A stretch of DNA of 64,000 nt from assembly GCF_000375525.1 (NCBI RefSeq), contig NZ_AQXC01000011.1, forward strand, positions 26,188-90,187, in the 5' to 3' direction. Under the pieces are notes generated by a model. It was not told the DNA's origin and did not search any database. It was given only the letters and a program-made list of their open reading frames with translations. The translations under genes and the position numbers were made by a program. Positions 38,592-48,136 of the stretch are shown here, piece by piece (positions within the stretch are counted from its first letter, which is position 1; every line of letters starts with the position of its first letter). Source of the stretch: Corynebacterium propinquum DSM 44285 (GTDB lineage Bacteria > Actinomycetota > Actinomycetes > Mycobacteriales > Mycobacteriaceae).

Positions 38592-39164
38592 TCACCCGCG
38601 ATTAATTGTCTTGGGAGTTCTTGGTGTGCTCGTCGGCCTTCGGCGGCGCTGCGTTGTGGGACGCGTCGCGAAGCTAATCAACTGCCACAACACCAGCGTG
38701 ACGACGATAACCAGCGCCGCGACACTCAGCCCCGGGATAATTGCCAACGTCCAACCGCGCCCTGCGACTTTCACCAGGTCCGGATCCGCGCGCGAATACT
38801 GCACCCAAACCTGCTGGCCCTGGGCAAGCCCGGTGGGATACAACACGCCTGTCGACGGCGCCCGATACAAACCTTCGCCGTCCCGGAATTCCACGGTGGT
38901 GCGCAACAAGGAGGTCCCCGTGACCGTCGCTAGGGCCCGACCTGGATCAGATTCAATCCTGTGATCATTCGCCGCTGCCCCACCAATCATGGCAACCGAG
39001 CCCAGTAGCCCGGCTATGCACAAGGTTGCGACCAACTGGTGTAAACGGCGCCGCCACTGCCGACGCCGCCGGTGCGGATCATAAGACTGCACGGTGGAAG
39101 GTGCAGTTTTATCCGGGCTTGCTTCGTGCGCACTCGTGGCTTGGGGATCTACGGAATCTGCCAT
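38592..39164 (-). CDS. DUF3592-like membrane protein
   Basis: 190 residues with a hydrophilic N-terminus, a membrane helix (about 42-65), an extracytoplasmic beta-rich domain of about 85 residues, a second helix (about 148-168) and a very basic tail (TQRRRRPTS). The middle domain, with YPTGLAQGQQVWVQYSRADPDLVKV, is of DUF3592 type. Function is unknown. It lies between menD and mgtA on the same strand, with gaps of 6 and 12 bases, so it is part of that operon. Confidence 0.7.
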   Translation of the reverse strand: MADSVDPQATSAHEASPDKTAPSTVQSYDPHRRRRQWRRRLHQLVATLCIAGLLGSVAMIGGAAANDHRIESDPGRALATVTGTSLLRTTVEFRDGEGLYRAPSTGVLYPTGLAQGQQVWVQYSRADPDLVKVAGRGWTLAIIPGLSVAALVIVVTLVLWQLISFATRPTTQRRRRPTSTPRTPKTINRG

Positions 39165-39176
39165 AGGGAACCAGAC

Positions 39177-40931
39177 TTATCCCCCGAGGACAGTATCGAT
39201 CGCCTGGTGCAATTGCCGACGCGTCGCGCGGGTGGTCGTCGCCTCAATGACCAGGATCGGTTCCGGAAATTCGGTTTGGGCGGCCAAGGCGTCGAGAAGC
39301 TCCTGTGGGCTCTTCACACGCTGGTAGGCCAGGCCGTAGCCCTCACAGAGCGCGGCAATGTCCACCCCATGCGGGGTTCCGAAGGCCTGCTCAAAATCAC
39401 GGCGCAAGCCGGGCTGGCCCACTTCGAGGGATTCGAAAATTCCGCCGCCGTCGTCGTTGGCCACCACGATCGTGAGGTTTTCCGGCTCCGGCTGATCCAC
39501 CCCGCGCAACAGGCCCCCAACGTCGTGCAAAAAGGTGATGTCGCCGAGCAAGGCTACAGTACGCGGGGCGCGAACCTCGTCGGCACGCAAAGACTGCGCA
39601 GCGATAGCCACCCCCACGGCCTGGGAAATATTGCCGTCAATCCCGGCAGCTCCCCGCGGGGAATAGGTATCAACGCCATCAAACGGCAGGCCAGTCAGAG
39701 CGACATCCCGGACTGGGTTCGACGGGCCGACGAACACCGTATCTCCGACAGCCAACGTGTCCGTGACAGCGGCAGCAACGTGGAGGCCAGTAAAGCCGTG
39801 TGATTCGTCTTCCAGTGCATCGCGGACTGCCCCGGCGGCCAGATCAGAGGCGGCCTGGCATACTTGCAACCACTCCCGGGTGGGTTCACCAGTGGCCTTC
39901 ACGCGGGTGCCGCGGGTCTCTTGGGTGCTCTGGGCGCTGTGTGCGCGCAGACTCAAGAAATCATCGGTGCGGGACAGCACAATAACCTCGATATCCGGAT
40001 CGGTGATCAGCGAGAGCACCCGGCGATGCAAGGTCGGGTGGCCGACCACAATCACCTGGGCAGGTTTGGTGCGCACATAATAGTCGCCAACCTGGGCATC
40101 ATCTTTGGCGAAAATCGCGGCCGCCCCCGGGTGCACCGGAACATACGGCGCCGGAGCGCTCGGCTCCGCAATCGTGGGAACATCCTCGAGCCCGTCGACA
40201 CGCCAGGCCTCATCACCGGCAATCACCAGGGTTGGTTTACTCAGGTCAACGGCAACCTCTCCGTGATCAGACCAGGAAGGCAGCCTACGACGGGCAGGGT
40301 GCGCGGGATCTGCCGGTGAAATTGCGGGGGTGTCGGCCGTACGCCCTGAAACAGAGTCGTTGGCAGGGTGGGCGTTGGCAAGACCATCTGTACAAGGTTC
40401 GGCCAGCTCGCTTCCCACCAGCGGCACATCAAAAGCCACATTGATGTGTGCCAGACGGTCAGAATGTAAACGGTCAGAAAGAGCTGGGAGATCCGCCGCA
40501 GTATTGATCTGGGTAGTGGCCGTAAACGTGGAGAAAATGCCCTGCTGCTGGATCGTCTGCGAAGCCCCCGTGCCGACGAGCCGCTGCGGGCGATCCGCGC
40601 TCAACACAACCAGCGGCGTATGCGAATGCGAGGCCTCGACGACGGCCGGCAAACAATTCGACACCGCCGAACCCGAAGTCATTACCACCGCAACATGTCT
40701 CTGCTGCACGCGCGCCAAGCCCAACGCCAAAAAGGCTGCGCTGCGTTCATCCAGGCGCACATGCACCCGCAACCCTGGGTGCGCAATGAGTGCCAACGAA
40801 AGCGGGGCGTTACGCGAACCCGGACACAGCACGACATCGGTGGCGAATTCTGCGAGCCGGGCAGCGACCTGTTGGGCCAGGTGGATGGCCTCCGGTTGAG
40901 GTGGGGTTTCAGACTGTGGGGATTCGGGCAT
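39177..40931 (-). CDS. menD: 2-succinyl-5-enolpyruvyl-6-hydroxy-3-cyclohexene-1-carboxylate synthase
   Basis: 584 residues, thiamine-diphosphate enzyme of menaquinone synthesis that joins isochorismate with 2-oxoglutarate. The N-terminal CPGSRNAPLSLALI and DERSAAFLALGLA, with the catalytic Glu for TPP activation, lie near residues 37-75. The TPP/metal motif GDITFLHDVGGLL is near 475, followed by NDDGGGIFESL. All family landmarks are present. It heads a run of menD, DUF3592 protein, mgtA and menG. Confidence 0.95.
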   Translation of the reverse strand: MPESPQSETPPQPEAIHLAQQVAARLAEFATDVVLCPGSRNAPLSLALIAHPGLRVHVRLDERSAAFLALGLARVQQRHVAVVMTSGSAVSNCLPAVVEASHSHTPLVVLSADRPQRLVGTGASQTIQQQGIFSTFTATTQINTAADLPALSDRLHSDRLAHINVAFDVPLVGSELAEPCTDGLANAHPANDSVSGRTADTPAISPADPAHPARRRLPSWSDHGEVAVDLSKPTLVIAGDEAWRVDGLEDVPTIAEPSAPAPYVPVHPGAAAIFAKDDAQVGDYYVRTKPAQVIVVGHPTLHRRVLSLITDPDIEVIVLSRTDDFLSLRAHSAQSTQETRGTRVKATGEPTREWLQVCQAASDLAAGAVRDALEDESHGFTGLHVAAAVTDTLAVGDTVFVGPSNPVRDVALTGLPFDGVDTYSPRGAAGIDGNISQAVGVAIAAQSLRADEVRAPRTVALLGDITFLHDVGGLLRGVDQPEPENLTIVVANDDGGGIFESLEVGQPGLRRDFEQAFGTPHGVDIAALCEGYGLAYQRVKSPQELLDALAAQTEFPEPILVIEATTTRATRRQLHQAIDTVLGG

Positions 40932-41068
40932 GGTCTCCTACTCAGGATTTACAGTTTCAGTATTTATGAGCGCACTACTTACGATCGGGTGAGCGTTGAT
41001 ACGGCCAGGTGATGACTAGCCAGGCCTAAACTAGCCAGGCTTAATCAGGTGCCTATTCAGGTTAAAAA

Positions 41069-41923
41069 CTAGCCGAAAATATTACTCAACCAGCTGCGCA
41101 GATCGAACTCTTCACCTTCCGGCGGCAGCAGTTCCTCTGGCACCTCAGTTGGGATCTGGTCGCGCCAACTTCCGCCGTCGCCGCCAGGTACAACGGGTTC
41201 TTCGATAACGGTGGTTGGCTCTGTCACCGTGACATTAACCTCTTCTGTCTGTGTGGAGGTCACAGTAGTTGGTGTCGGCGACGTAGCCTGCTCATTATCG
41301 GCGGAGCGCCACAGAAAGAAAAACACCACGGCCAGCAACAGCGCCAGGCCAGAGATGATTCCGAGCAGCATCTGCCAGGAACTCGAGCCACCCGAAGCCT
41401 GCGCTGCTTGCTGCGGCTGGTGCGCATTATGCACCGAGGCCTGCTGCGCGGCAGGACCATAACCAGCGTTATACGGTTGGCCATATTGCTGACCATACTG
41501 GCCTTGACCATATTGATTCTGCCCATACTGTTGGACGTACTGGCCCTGCTGGCCTTGATACTGCTGGGTGTGCGGGTAAGGCTGGTTCTGGTACTGATCC
41601 TGATCCGGGAAATACTGCTGCGGACGATCCGACTGGCGCCCACCCTGGCCTGCGTCATAACTTGTACCCGAGCCCTGATTCGGACGATTTATGTGCTGCG
41701 TCTGCTCATTGGAGCCGAAATACTGAGTCTGCTCGTTGGAACCAAAATACTGCGTGCGCTCATTCGAGCCAAGATACTCCGTGCGGTCATCGCCGCGGAA
41801 AAACTCGGTGCGATCATCACGGCCCGGGCGGCCACTATGGTTCGAGCCACCGTGGTTCTGCCCACCGTGGTTCGCTCCAGAACGGCCGGAATTACCAGAA
41901 TTGCCAGAATTCGGTGTCATCAA
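41069..41923 (-). CDS. Membrane protein with Gln/Asn/Tyr-rich domain and 9-residue repeats
   Basis: 284 residues, no known family. The head (1-35) is Ser/Asn/Gly/His-rich. Residues 36-80 are five 9-residue tandem units such as DDRTEYLGS and NEQTQYFGS. Residues 85-180 form a prion-like Gln/Tyr/Gly region (repeated QYGQ). One membrane helix lies near 185-206 (MLLGIISGLALLLAVVFFFLW), then a Thr/Val/Glu-rich stalk and an acidic tail ending in a hydrophobic DLRSWLSNIFG. The Thr in each repeat is followed three residues later by Leu or Phe. Topology is uncertain: Arg after the helix argues against a simple N-in arrangement. Confidence 0.6.
   Translation of the reverse strand: MMTPNSGNSGNSGRSGANHGGQNHGGSNHSGRPGRDDRTEFFRGDDRTEYLGSNERTQYFGSNEQTQYFGSNEQTQHINRPNQGSGTSYDAGQGGRQSDRPQQYFPDQDQYQNQPYPHTQQYQGQQGQYVQQYGQNQYGQGQYGQQYGQPYNAGYGPAAQQASVHNAHQPQQAAQASGGSSSWQMLLGIISGLALLLAVVFFFLWRSADNEQATSPTPTTVTSTQTEEVNVTVTEPTTVIEEPVVPGGDGGSWRDQIPTEVPEELLPPEGEEFDLRSWLSNIFG
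41684..41818. repeat. 27-bp tandem repeat, five units, in coding sequence
   Basis: Five in-phase 27-bp units encode 9-residue repeats with the core R/Q-T-E/Q-Y/F in the Gln-rich membrane protein. The central three units are the most alike. Confidence 0.85.
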
Positions 41924-41980
41924 TCCTCCTCAAAGGGTTAGACCCAGTCTAGACATCTTACGGATGAGCACACGAGACGA

Positions 41981-44593
41981 TCAGCCCGCCACGCGCCGGG
42001 CCAATTCCCGACCCGTAGCAGTATCTTCTTCCGCCAACTTCTTCGGGCTCGCCTGCGCCAGGATGCGACCTCCAGCAGCTCCCGCCCCAGGGCCAAGCTC
42101 AATCACACGATCCACCCGCGCCAGCGCCTCCAAGTTGTGCTCAACCATGACGACGGTGGCGCCGGCGTCGGCAAGAGCTTCCAATTTATCCAACAACTTC
42201 GCGCTATCGTGCGGGTGCAGACCCATGGTTGGCTCATCGAGCAGATACACACTGGATTTCTTCTGCGCCCGCTGCAGCTCCGTCGCCAACTTGATGCGCT
42301 GGGCCTCGCCACCAGACAACTCCGGCGCACCCTGCCCTAAACGGAGGTAACCCAAGCCGAGTTCATCCAGCACCTCTAAAGCCCGCACCACCTGGGTGAT
42401 CTGGGAATGGTCGGGATCCTTACTGCCGTCGTCATTGCCAGTGCCGCCGTCGGCAAGGTCACGGAAAACCTCCAACGCTTCCGAAACCCGCAACCGCAAA
42501 ACATCAGCGACCGTGCGCCCATGCCAACGCACCTCCAGCGCTTCGTCGTTAAACCGGCCGCCCTGGCACCGCGGGCACAACGTATAGGTCCCGGGCAAAA
42601 ACACCAACTCGACCTCAATGTGGCCAGCCCCCGAGCACTCCGGGCACTGGCCCTTTTTCGTGTTATAGGAAAACTTCGAGGCATTCCACTTCTTCGCATC
42701 CTTGCCATCCCGGCGCGCCTGGGCAGCGAAAATACTGCGGACTCGGTCAAACATCCCGGTATACGTCGCCAGGGTGGAACGCGGAGTGCGCCCGATGGGT
42801 TTCTGCGTAATCGTGACGACGCGACTAATATCCGGGTGCTCAGTTGCGCGCTTGCCGACGACATCTGTCACCAACGTCGACTTACCCGAACCAGACACGC
42901 CAGCCACCGCGGTGAACTGGCCCAAGCCGAGCTCCAGATCGAGCTCGCGCAGGTTCCGGTGGTTGATTCCCTGCAGTACCAGCTGGCCGCTGGCGTCGCG
43001 CGGGGCGTCGGCAAGCTGCAAGTGACGGTTCGCCAGGGCGCGGGCTGTGGGGTATTCGGCTAGCTGCCCGTTGGCGTCGATACGGGCGTCGACAAGCTCG
43101 CCGGGCTTGCCCGCGAACACGACGGTGCCTCCCCCATCACCGGCATAGGGTCCAATGTCGATGAGGTAATCGGCCTGAGCAACGAAATCCATGTCATGCT
43201 CAACGACGAACACGTTATTACCCGCGGCCAGCAGGCGACGGATGACCGTCAGCACGGCCGTGCGCTCCTGCGGATGCAGACCCGCGGTAGGTTCGTCGAG
43301 AATATAGGTCACACCGAACAAGGAACTGTGCAACTGGGAAGCCAGGCGCAGGCGCTGCAGCTCACCGGCCGACAGGGTGGTGGCGACCCGGTCCAGGCTC
43401 AAATGGCCGAGCCCAAGTTCCAAGGCGGCAGCCAGCGGAGGGACAATCTGGGTCAGCAACAAGGCCTCTGCATCATCCTGCGCAGTACGGGTCGCCGAGG
43501 CCGCAGCAGTGTCGGGCTGGTCATCACGGACGGCGTTGCTATTGCTGCTGCCGGCACGCTGGCCAAGCTCCTGCTGGCGGTCCACCAACGCCTGATGCAA
43601 AGAATCCAAAGACCACGCATTCAACTCATTAATCGGCACCCCGAGATAGCGCACCTGTAGCGCCTGCGGCCGCAAACCCGCGCCACCGCAATTGCTGCAG
43701 GTATGCGATTCCAGGAAAGATTCCGTGCGACGGCGCAGCGAATCCGATTCCGTTTCGCGAAGCGTTTTATACAAATACTCGGCCACGCTACGCCAGGTCC
43801 CCTGGTAAGTGCGCTGAACCTGGTCAGCGCCGCGGTGCGGAACAATCTCGACGACGGGGCGTTCGCGGGTGAACAGGATCCAGTTGCGGTCGGCGTCGGA
43901 AAGTTCCTGCCACGGGCGGTCGAGGTCATAGCCCAAGGCCTCCAAGATGTCGCGGAAGTTCTTGCCCGCCCAGGCGCCCGGCCACGCAGTAATCGCGCCG
44001 TCGCGGATCGACAACCCCGGTTCGTGCACCATCGACGCTTCCGTAGCGACAAACTTCGTGCCCGTTCCACGGCACTCTGGGCACATGCCATCGGCCGTGT
44101 TGGGGCTGAAGGCGTCAGAAGCCAGGCGAGTGATTGGGGTTTCGGACTTCGCATCGCCAGACAGTGCGCTGTAATCGCCACACCGGGAATACAACAGACG
44201 AACAATATTCGAGGTGGAGCTAATCGTGCCCACCGTCGAGCGAGCCCCCGGCGCCGTGGTCTGCTGCTGGAGCGCAACCGTCGGCGATAGCCCCTCAATG
44301 GATCCGACCTGTGGATCGGTCGCCTGGCTGATCAAGCGGCGCGCAAACGGGGCCACCGATTCCAGGTAACTACGCTGGCCTTCCCCGTGGATCGTGCCGA
44401 AGGCCAACGAGGATTTACCCGAGCCACTAATACCGGTGAACGCCACCAGCTTGCCGTGCGGGATGGTCACGTCAATGTGGCGCAAATTGTGCAGATTGGC
44501 ATCATGGATGCTCACGTAGGTCGGGACCTGTATGGATTGTCCCTGGTCAGAGGCTGTGGTGTGTGGCAGGTTCGAAGGATCCGAAGAAGGCAT
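41981..44593 (-). CDS. UvrA-like ABC ATPase (short UvrA paralogue)
   Basis: 870 residues, about 80 shorter than standard UvrA. Two UvrA-type ABC modules are complete: GISGSGKSSLAFGTI, LSAGELQRLRLASQL and ILDEPTAGLHP in the first; AGVSGSGKSTLVTDV, LSGGEAQRIKLATEL and LLDEPTMGLHP in the second. Zinc-type cysteine pairs occur as CPECRGTGT, CSNCGGAG and CPECSGAG...CPRCQG. Shortened UvrA paralogues (UvrA2/DrrC type) are linked to drug tolerance or accessory repair rather than core excision repair. That assignment is inference. It stands alone on the minus strand between men genes. Confidence 0.85.
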   Translation of the reverse strand: MPSSDPSNLPHTTASDQGQSIQVPTYVSIHDANLHNLRHIDVTIPHGKLVAFTGISGSGKSSLAFGTIHGEGQRSYLESVAPFARRLISQATDPQVGSIEGLSPTVALQQQTTAPGARSTVGTISSTSNIVRLLYSRCGDYSALSGDAKSETPITRLASDAFSPNTADGMCPECRGTGTKFVATEASMVHEPGLSIRDGAITAWPGAWAGKNFRDILEALGYDLDRPWQELSDADRNWILFTRERPVVEIVPHRGADQVQRTYQGTWRSVAEYLYKTLRETESDSLRRRTESFLESHTCSNCGGAGLRPQALQVRYLGVPINELNAWSLDSLHQALVDRQQELGQRAGSSNSNAVRDDQPDTAAASATRTAQDDAEALLLTQIVPPLAAALELGLGHLSLDRVATTLSAGELQRLRLASQLHSSLFGVTYILDEPTAGLHPQERTAVLTVIRRLLAAGNNVFVVEHDMDFVAQADYLIDIGPYAGDGGGTVVFAGKPGELVDARIDANGQLAEYPTARALANRHLQLADAPRDASGQLVLQGINHRNLRELDLELGLGQFTAVAGVSGSGKSTLVTDVVGKRATEHPDISRVVTITQKPIGRTPRSTLATYTGMFDRVRSIFAAQARRDGKDAKKWNASKFSYNTKKGQCPECSGAGHIEVELVFLPGTYTLCPRCQGGRFNDEALEVRWHGRTVADVLRLRVSEALEVFRDLADGGTGNDDGSKDPDHSQITQVVRALEVLDELGLGYLRLGQGAPELSGGEAQRIKLATELQRAQKKSSVYLLDEPTMGLHPHDSAKLLDKLEALADAGATVVMVEHNLEALARVDRVIELGPGAGAAGGRILAQASPKKLAEEDTATGRELARRVAG

Positions 44594-44641
44594 AACCTCC
44601 AGTCTAGGCGGTGGTGGGACCTGTACGTAGTGGGATTTGTA

Positions 44642-45772
44642 CTACGCCTGCGCTTCCAATTGCGCATAAGCCGCACGCAACCGGTCCAACCACCAATCGC
44701 GCGTCGCACCGTCCGCGGCCAAAGCAGTCAACCGATCAGCATCGGGTGCCACCGGGGCAGTCGCCAGCATGCCGTCGACAAGCGAACGCGGCGCAGCCAC
44801 ATCCTCCACAAACAACGAGCCCGTCGCCAAGCCTGCCGGTGCCGGGGCCACATCGATGTCCTCGTCGTCGTTCAACTTCGGCAAACTCGCCACCGCCGCC
44901 AGCCCAGCATTAATACCAACCGCGCTGTCCAAAGCCGAGGCAATCGTCACATCCATATGGCGCGCACGCAGATCCGCACTCAGCTGCAACACCCGGCGCA
45001 CCCCACCCAACGGGGCCACCTTGACGACGGCCACATCCGCCGCCTGCAAATCCGCCACCCGATACGGATCTTCCACCCGACGGATGCTCTCATCGGCGGC
45101 AACGCGAACAAAGATCCCGCGGCACATCAGCTGGGTGCGAACCTCCGCCAGCTCCTCTGGCGTGGCGCACGGCTGCTCCACATAATCCAGCGGGGCCAAC
45201 GCAGACACCGCCTCCACGGCCTGCTCGACCGTCCACGCGCCGTTAGCGTCCACGCGAATGCGGGTGCCCGGAATTCCGGAAAGCTCCGCACGCACCGCGG
45301 ACACCCGGGCGATGTCGTCGGCAAGCGCATCCCGGAAATCCTTGCCAGGCTCAGCCACCTTCACCTTGACGCAACGTGCGCCGGGCATGCGGGAAAGCAC
45401 CTCCGGAACCTGAGCTGGCTCCACCGCCGGTACCGTGGCATTGACCTCAATATAGTCACGGTTTGGGGAAGGAAACCCCTGGTAGGCAGATTCCAACCCA
45501 GAGCGCAGCCAGGGGGCGGTCTCGCGGGCGGAGTAATCAGCGAACGGGGCGAATTCTCCCCAGCCAGCCGGGCCGTCGATAAGCACAACTTCCCGGTGGC
45601 GCAGGCCACGGAATTTCACCGCCATGGGCAAAGAAACGACGTGGGTGCGCTCGAGGATGTCTGCGAGAGGGGGCAGGGGTGATTGAGGCGCCTGCGGTAA
45701 GCGCGGTGGACGCGATGAACTCGGTGAGCGCGGCGGCTGTGGTAGCCGAGCGTCGTGATTTGGAAAATTCAT
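44642..45772 (-). CDS. menC: o-Succinylbenzoate synthase
   Basis: 376 residues, enolase superfamily, dehydrating SHCHC to o-succinylbenzoate. The catalytic Lys of VKVKVAE lies near residue 136, the metal Asp of RIRVDANGAW near 171, Glu of YVEQP near 200 and Asp of VAADES near 226, followed by VVKVAPLGG. The first 35 residues are a Pro/Ser/Arg-rich repeat stretch (PRSPSSSRPPRLPQ) before the family core PPLADILERTHVVSLPM; I think it is a translated extension, but no second start is obvious. It is divergent from menB, only 27 bp away. Confidence 0.92.
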   Translation of the reverse strand: MNFPNHDARLPQPPRSPSSSRPPRLPQAPQSPLPPLADILERTHVVSLPMAVKFRGLRHREVVLIDGPAGWGEFAPFADYSARETAPWLRSGLESAYQGFPSPNRDYIEVNATVPAVEPAQVPEVLSRMPGARCVKVKVAEPGKDFRDALADDIARVSAVRAELSGIPGTRIRVDANGAWTVEQAVEAVSALAPLDYVEQPCATPEELAEVRTQLMCRGIFVRVAADESIRRVEDPYRVADLQAADVAVVKVAPLGGVRRVLQLSADLRARHMDVTIASALDSAVGINAGLAAVASLPKLNDDEDIDVAPAPAGLATGSLFVEDVAAPRSLVDGMLATAPVAPDADRLTALAADGATRDWWLDRLRAAYAQLEAQA

Positions 45773-45799
45773 GCCCCAAGCCTAGCTAGACTGAAGGCC

Positions 45800-46807
45800 A
45801 TGACTAGCACTCCTGAGCACAAACCCGACGCCACCGCCGACGTCAGCCCCAAGGCTAATCCCGACGCCAACCCCTTTGATCCCACCCAATGGCGCACCGT
45901 CCCAGGTTTCGAAGACTTGACCGATATCACCTACCACCGCCACGTAGGTACCACCCGGCGCGACGGGATCGTGCGCATCGCCTTCGACCGGCCGGAGGTG
46001 CGCAACGCTTTCCGCCCACACACCGTCGACGAGCTCTACCGGGTACTCGACCACGCCCGACGCACCCCCGACGTGGGCACCGTGTTGTTGACCGGCAATG
46101 GGCCATCGCCGAAAGATGGCGGATGGGCGTTTTGTTCCGGCGGTGACCAGCGCATTCGTGGTCGTTCCGGGTACCGTTATGCCACGAGCCACGATTCGGA
46201 TGTCGCCGGTGCCGACGAATCCGGTGTGGATACCGCCCGCGAGAAAGTCGAGGGTGGGCGTTTGCACATCTTGGAAGTGCAGCGGCTGATCCGCACGATG
46301 CCGAAAGTGGTCATCGCGGTGGTCAATGGTTGGGCCGCTGGTGGTGGGCACTCGCTGCATGTGGTGTGCGACCTGACGATCGCCTCGCGCCAACACGCCC
46401 GTTTTAAACAGACCGACGCCGACGTGGGAAGTTTCGATGCCGGTTATGGTTCGGCCTACCTGGCGCAGATGGTGGGGCAGAAAAACGCGCGCGAGATCTT
46501 TTTCTTGGGCCGGTCTTATGATGCCACCCACATGATGAAGATGGGGGCGGTCAATATCGTGGCCGATCACGCCGAGCTTGAGGCCGAAGCCATCCAGGCT
46601 GCCCGCGAGATCAATTCCAAGTCGCCGACGGCGCAACGCATGTTGAAGTTCGCCTTCAATCTTGCCGACGACGGGCTGGCCGGCCAGCAAGTCTTCGCCG
46701 GCGAGGCCACGCGCTTGGCGTACATGACCGATGAGGCTGTGGAAGGTAAGGAAGCGTTTTTGGAAAAGCGCGACCCGAATTGGGAGGAGTTTCCTTATTA
46801 CTACTAA
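45800..46807 (+). CDS. menB: 1,4-Dihydroxy-2-naphthoyl-CoA synthase
   Basis: 335 residues from ATG 45800 (the frame is open 15 codons upstream, overlapping menC). Crotonase fold: FDRPEVRNAFRPHTV near residue 60, the oxyanion-hole segment FCSGGDQRIRG near 112, VNGWAAGGGHSLHVVCDLTIA near 178 and the catalytic Asp region VGSFDAGYGS near 215. The C-terminus LEKRDPNWEEFPYYY is the MenB signature. It closes the naphthoate ring of menaquinone. menE begins 85 bp downstream. Confidence 0.95.
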   Translation: MTSTPEHKPDATADVSPKANPDANPFDPTQWRTVPGFEDLTDITYHRHVGTTRRDGIVRIAFDRPEVRNAFRPHTVDELYRVLDHARRTPDVGTVLLTGNGPSPKDGGWAFCSGGDQRIRGRSGYRYATSHDSDVAGADESGVDTAREKVEGGRLHILEVQRLIRTMPKVVIAVVNGWAAGGGHSLHVVCDLTIASRQHARFKQTDADVGSFDAGYGSAYLAQMVGQKNAREIFFLGRSYDATHMMKMGAVNIVADHAELEAEAIQAAREINSKSPTAQRMLKFAFNLADDGLAGQQVFAGEATRLAYMTDEAVEGKEAFLEKRDPNWEEFPYYY

Positions 46808-46892
46808 GGATCTCAGCGGTAGCGGTTCCAGTGGGTGGGGCCGCGACGATCGGGACTCACGCGCGGGCGAGGCAGCAGGACAACCGAGCCCA

Positions 46893-48086
46893 ATGCCCGC
46901 TCCTCTCCCCGCCCACGGCCCGGTGCTGACCGCGCTTCCGGTCCGGCTCGATGACCCCGCAGCGATTCTCGACGACCTGGAAGCAGCCATCGCAGGCCAA
47001 GCGCATTATCTTCCGGTACCGGCGGGCGACCGGGCGCGAACTGAGTTGTTGTATTCCTCGCAACGCGTCGGCCAAGCCATCGACGACGATATTGCCCTGG
47101 TGGTGCCGACCTCTGGTTCTACCGGCACCCCCAAAGGCGCACAGCTCACCGCAGCCAACCTGGTGGCGTCGGCCGATGCAACCCACGAGGTCCTCGGCGG
47201 GCCCGGACACTGGCTATTGGCCCTGCCGGCGTATCACATCGCAGGAATCCAGGTGTTGGTGCGCAGCCTGATCGCCGGGGTGGATCCGGTGTGCCTGGAC
47301 CTTTCCCGTGGTTTCCGCATTCCCGCATTCGCCGCCGCCGCGGAATATTTAGATCACGCCCGGGACGGGAAAACGCCTGCTGCGCGCGAGCCCATGTACA
47401 CCGCATTAACCCCGATGCAGCTGGACAAAGCCATAGAAACCTTAGAAGGCATTACCGCTTTACGACGCTTCGACGCCATCTTGATCGGCGGGGCGGCACT
47501 GAACCCACAATTGGCGGAATCGGCCCGCAAACTGGGCATCCACCTCGTGACCACCTACGGCAGCGCCGAAACCGCAGGGGGCTGCATCTACGACGGCCGC
47601 CCCTTGCCCTGCAGCTCCGTGGCCGTGGAATCCGGCCGCATCATGCTCGGTGGCGCCACCATCGCCTCCGGCTACCGCAATATGCCGGGCCACGAAGCCT
47701 TCACCCACCCGGACTGGCCGGGCTGGTTCGCCACCTCCGACGGCGGACGCATTATCGACGGCCGGTTGGAGGTCAGCGGGCGTCTCGACGCGGTGATCAC
47801 AACCGGTGGTTTGAAGGTGCACCCGGAAATCATCGAAAACGAGCTCCTGGCCGTTCCCGGAGTCAGCACCGCCTGCGTCGTCGGCGTGGATGATCGCCGC
47901 TTTGGGCAGGCCATCATGGCGGCCTACGAAGGGACCGCACAAGCCTGCGAGATTTTCGACGCCCTGTACGACTTGCCCCGCTGGCAGCTGCCGAAAGAGC
48001 TGCTGCGTGTCGACGAACTGCCGCGGACGTCGCTGGGCAAAATCCACCGAGCTGGTGTGGCGGAATTATTCCAGCCTCGGGGCTAG
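46893..48086 (+). CDS. menE: o-Succinylbenzoate-CoA ligase
   Basis: 397 residues from ATG 46893. The frame is open far into menB, but the family core starts shortly after this codon; the true start could be slightly earlier. Acyl-adenylate enzyme motifs are present: the P-loop PTSGSTGTPKGA near residue 74, TTYGSAETAGG near 223, FATSDGG near 276 and the C-terminal catalytic Lys in RTSLGKIHR. It activates o-succinylbenzoate for MenB. Close downstream of menB on the same strand, so co-expression is likely. Confidence 0.93.
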   Translation: MPAPLPAHGPVLTALPVRLDDPAAILDDLEAAIAGQAHYLPVPAGDRARTELLYSSQRVGQAIDDDIALVVPTSGSTGTPKGAQLTAANLVASADATHEVLGGPGHWLLALPAYHIAGIQVLVRSLIAGVDPVCLDLSRGFRIPAFAAAAEYLDHARDGKTPAAREPMYTALTPMQLDKAIETLEGITALRRFDAILIGGAALNPQLAESARKLGIHLVTTYGSAETAGGCIYDGRPLPCSSVAVESGRIMLGGATIASGYRNMPGHEAFTHPDWPGWFATSDGGRIIDGRLEVSGRLDAVITTGGLKVHPEIIENELLAVPGVSTACVVGVDDRRFGQAIMAAYEGTAQACEIFDALYDLPRWQLPKELLRVDELPRTSLGKIHRAGVAELFQPRG

Positions 48087-48136
48087 CTAGTCATGTGCTA
48101 GTCGCGTGCTCGAGTAGGTCGCCAACTAGCCACCAA

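Noticed and set aside
44387-45682. 431-codon plus-strand frame over uvrA-like and menC genes
   Set aside because: It spans two well-supported genes on the other strand and has an Arg/His-rich composition typical of antisense frames in GC-rich genes.
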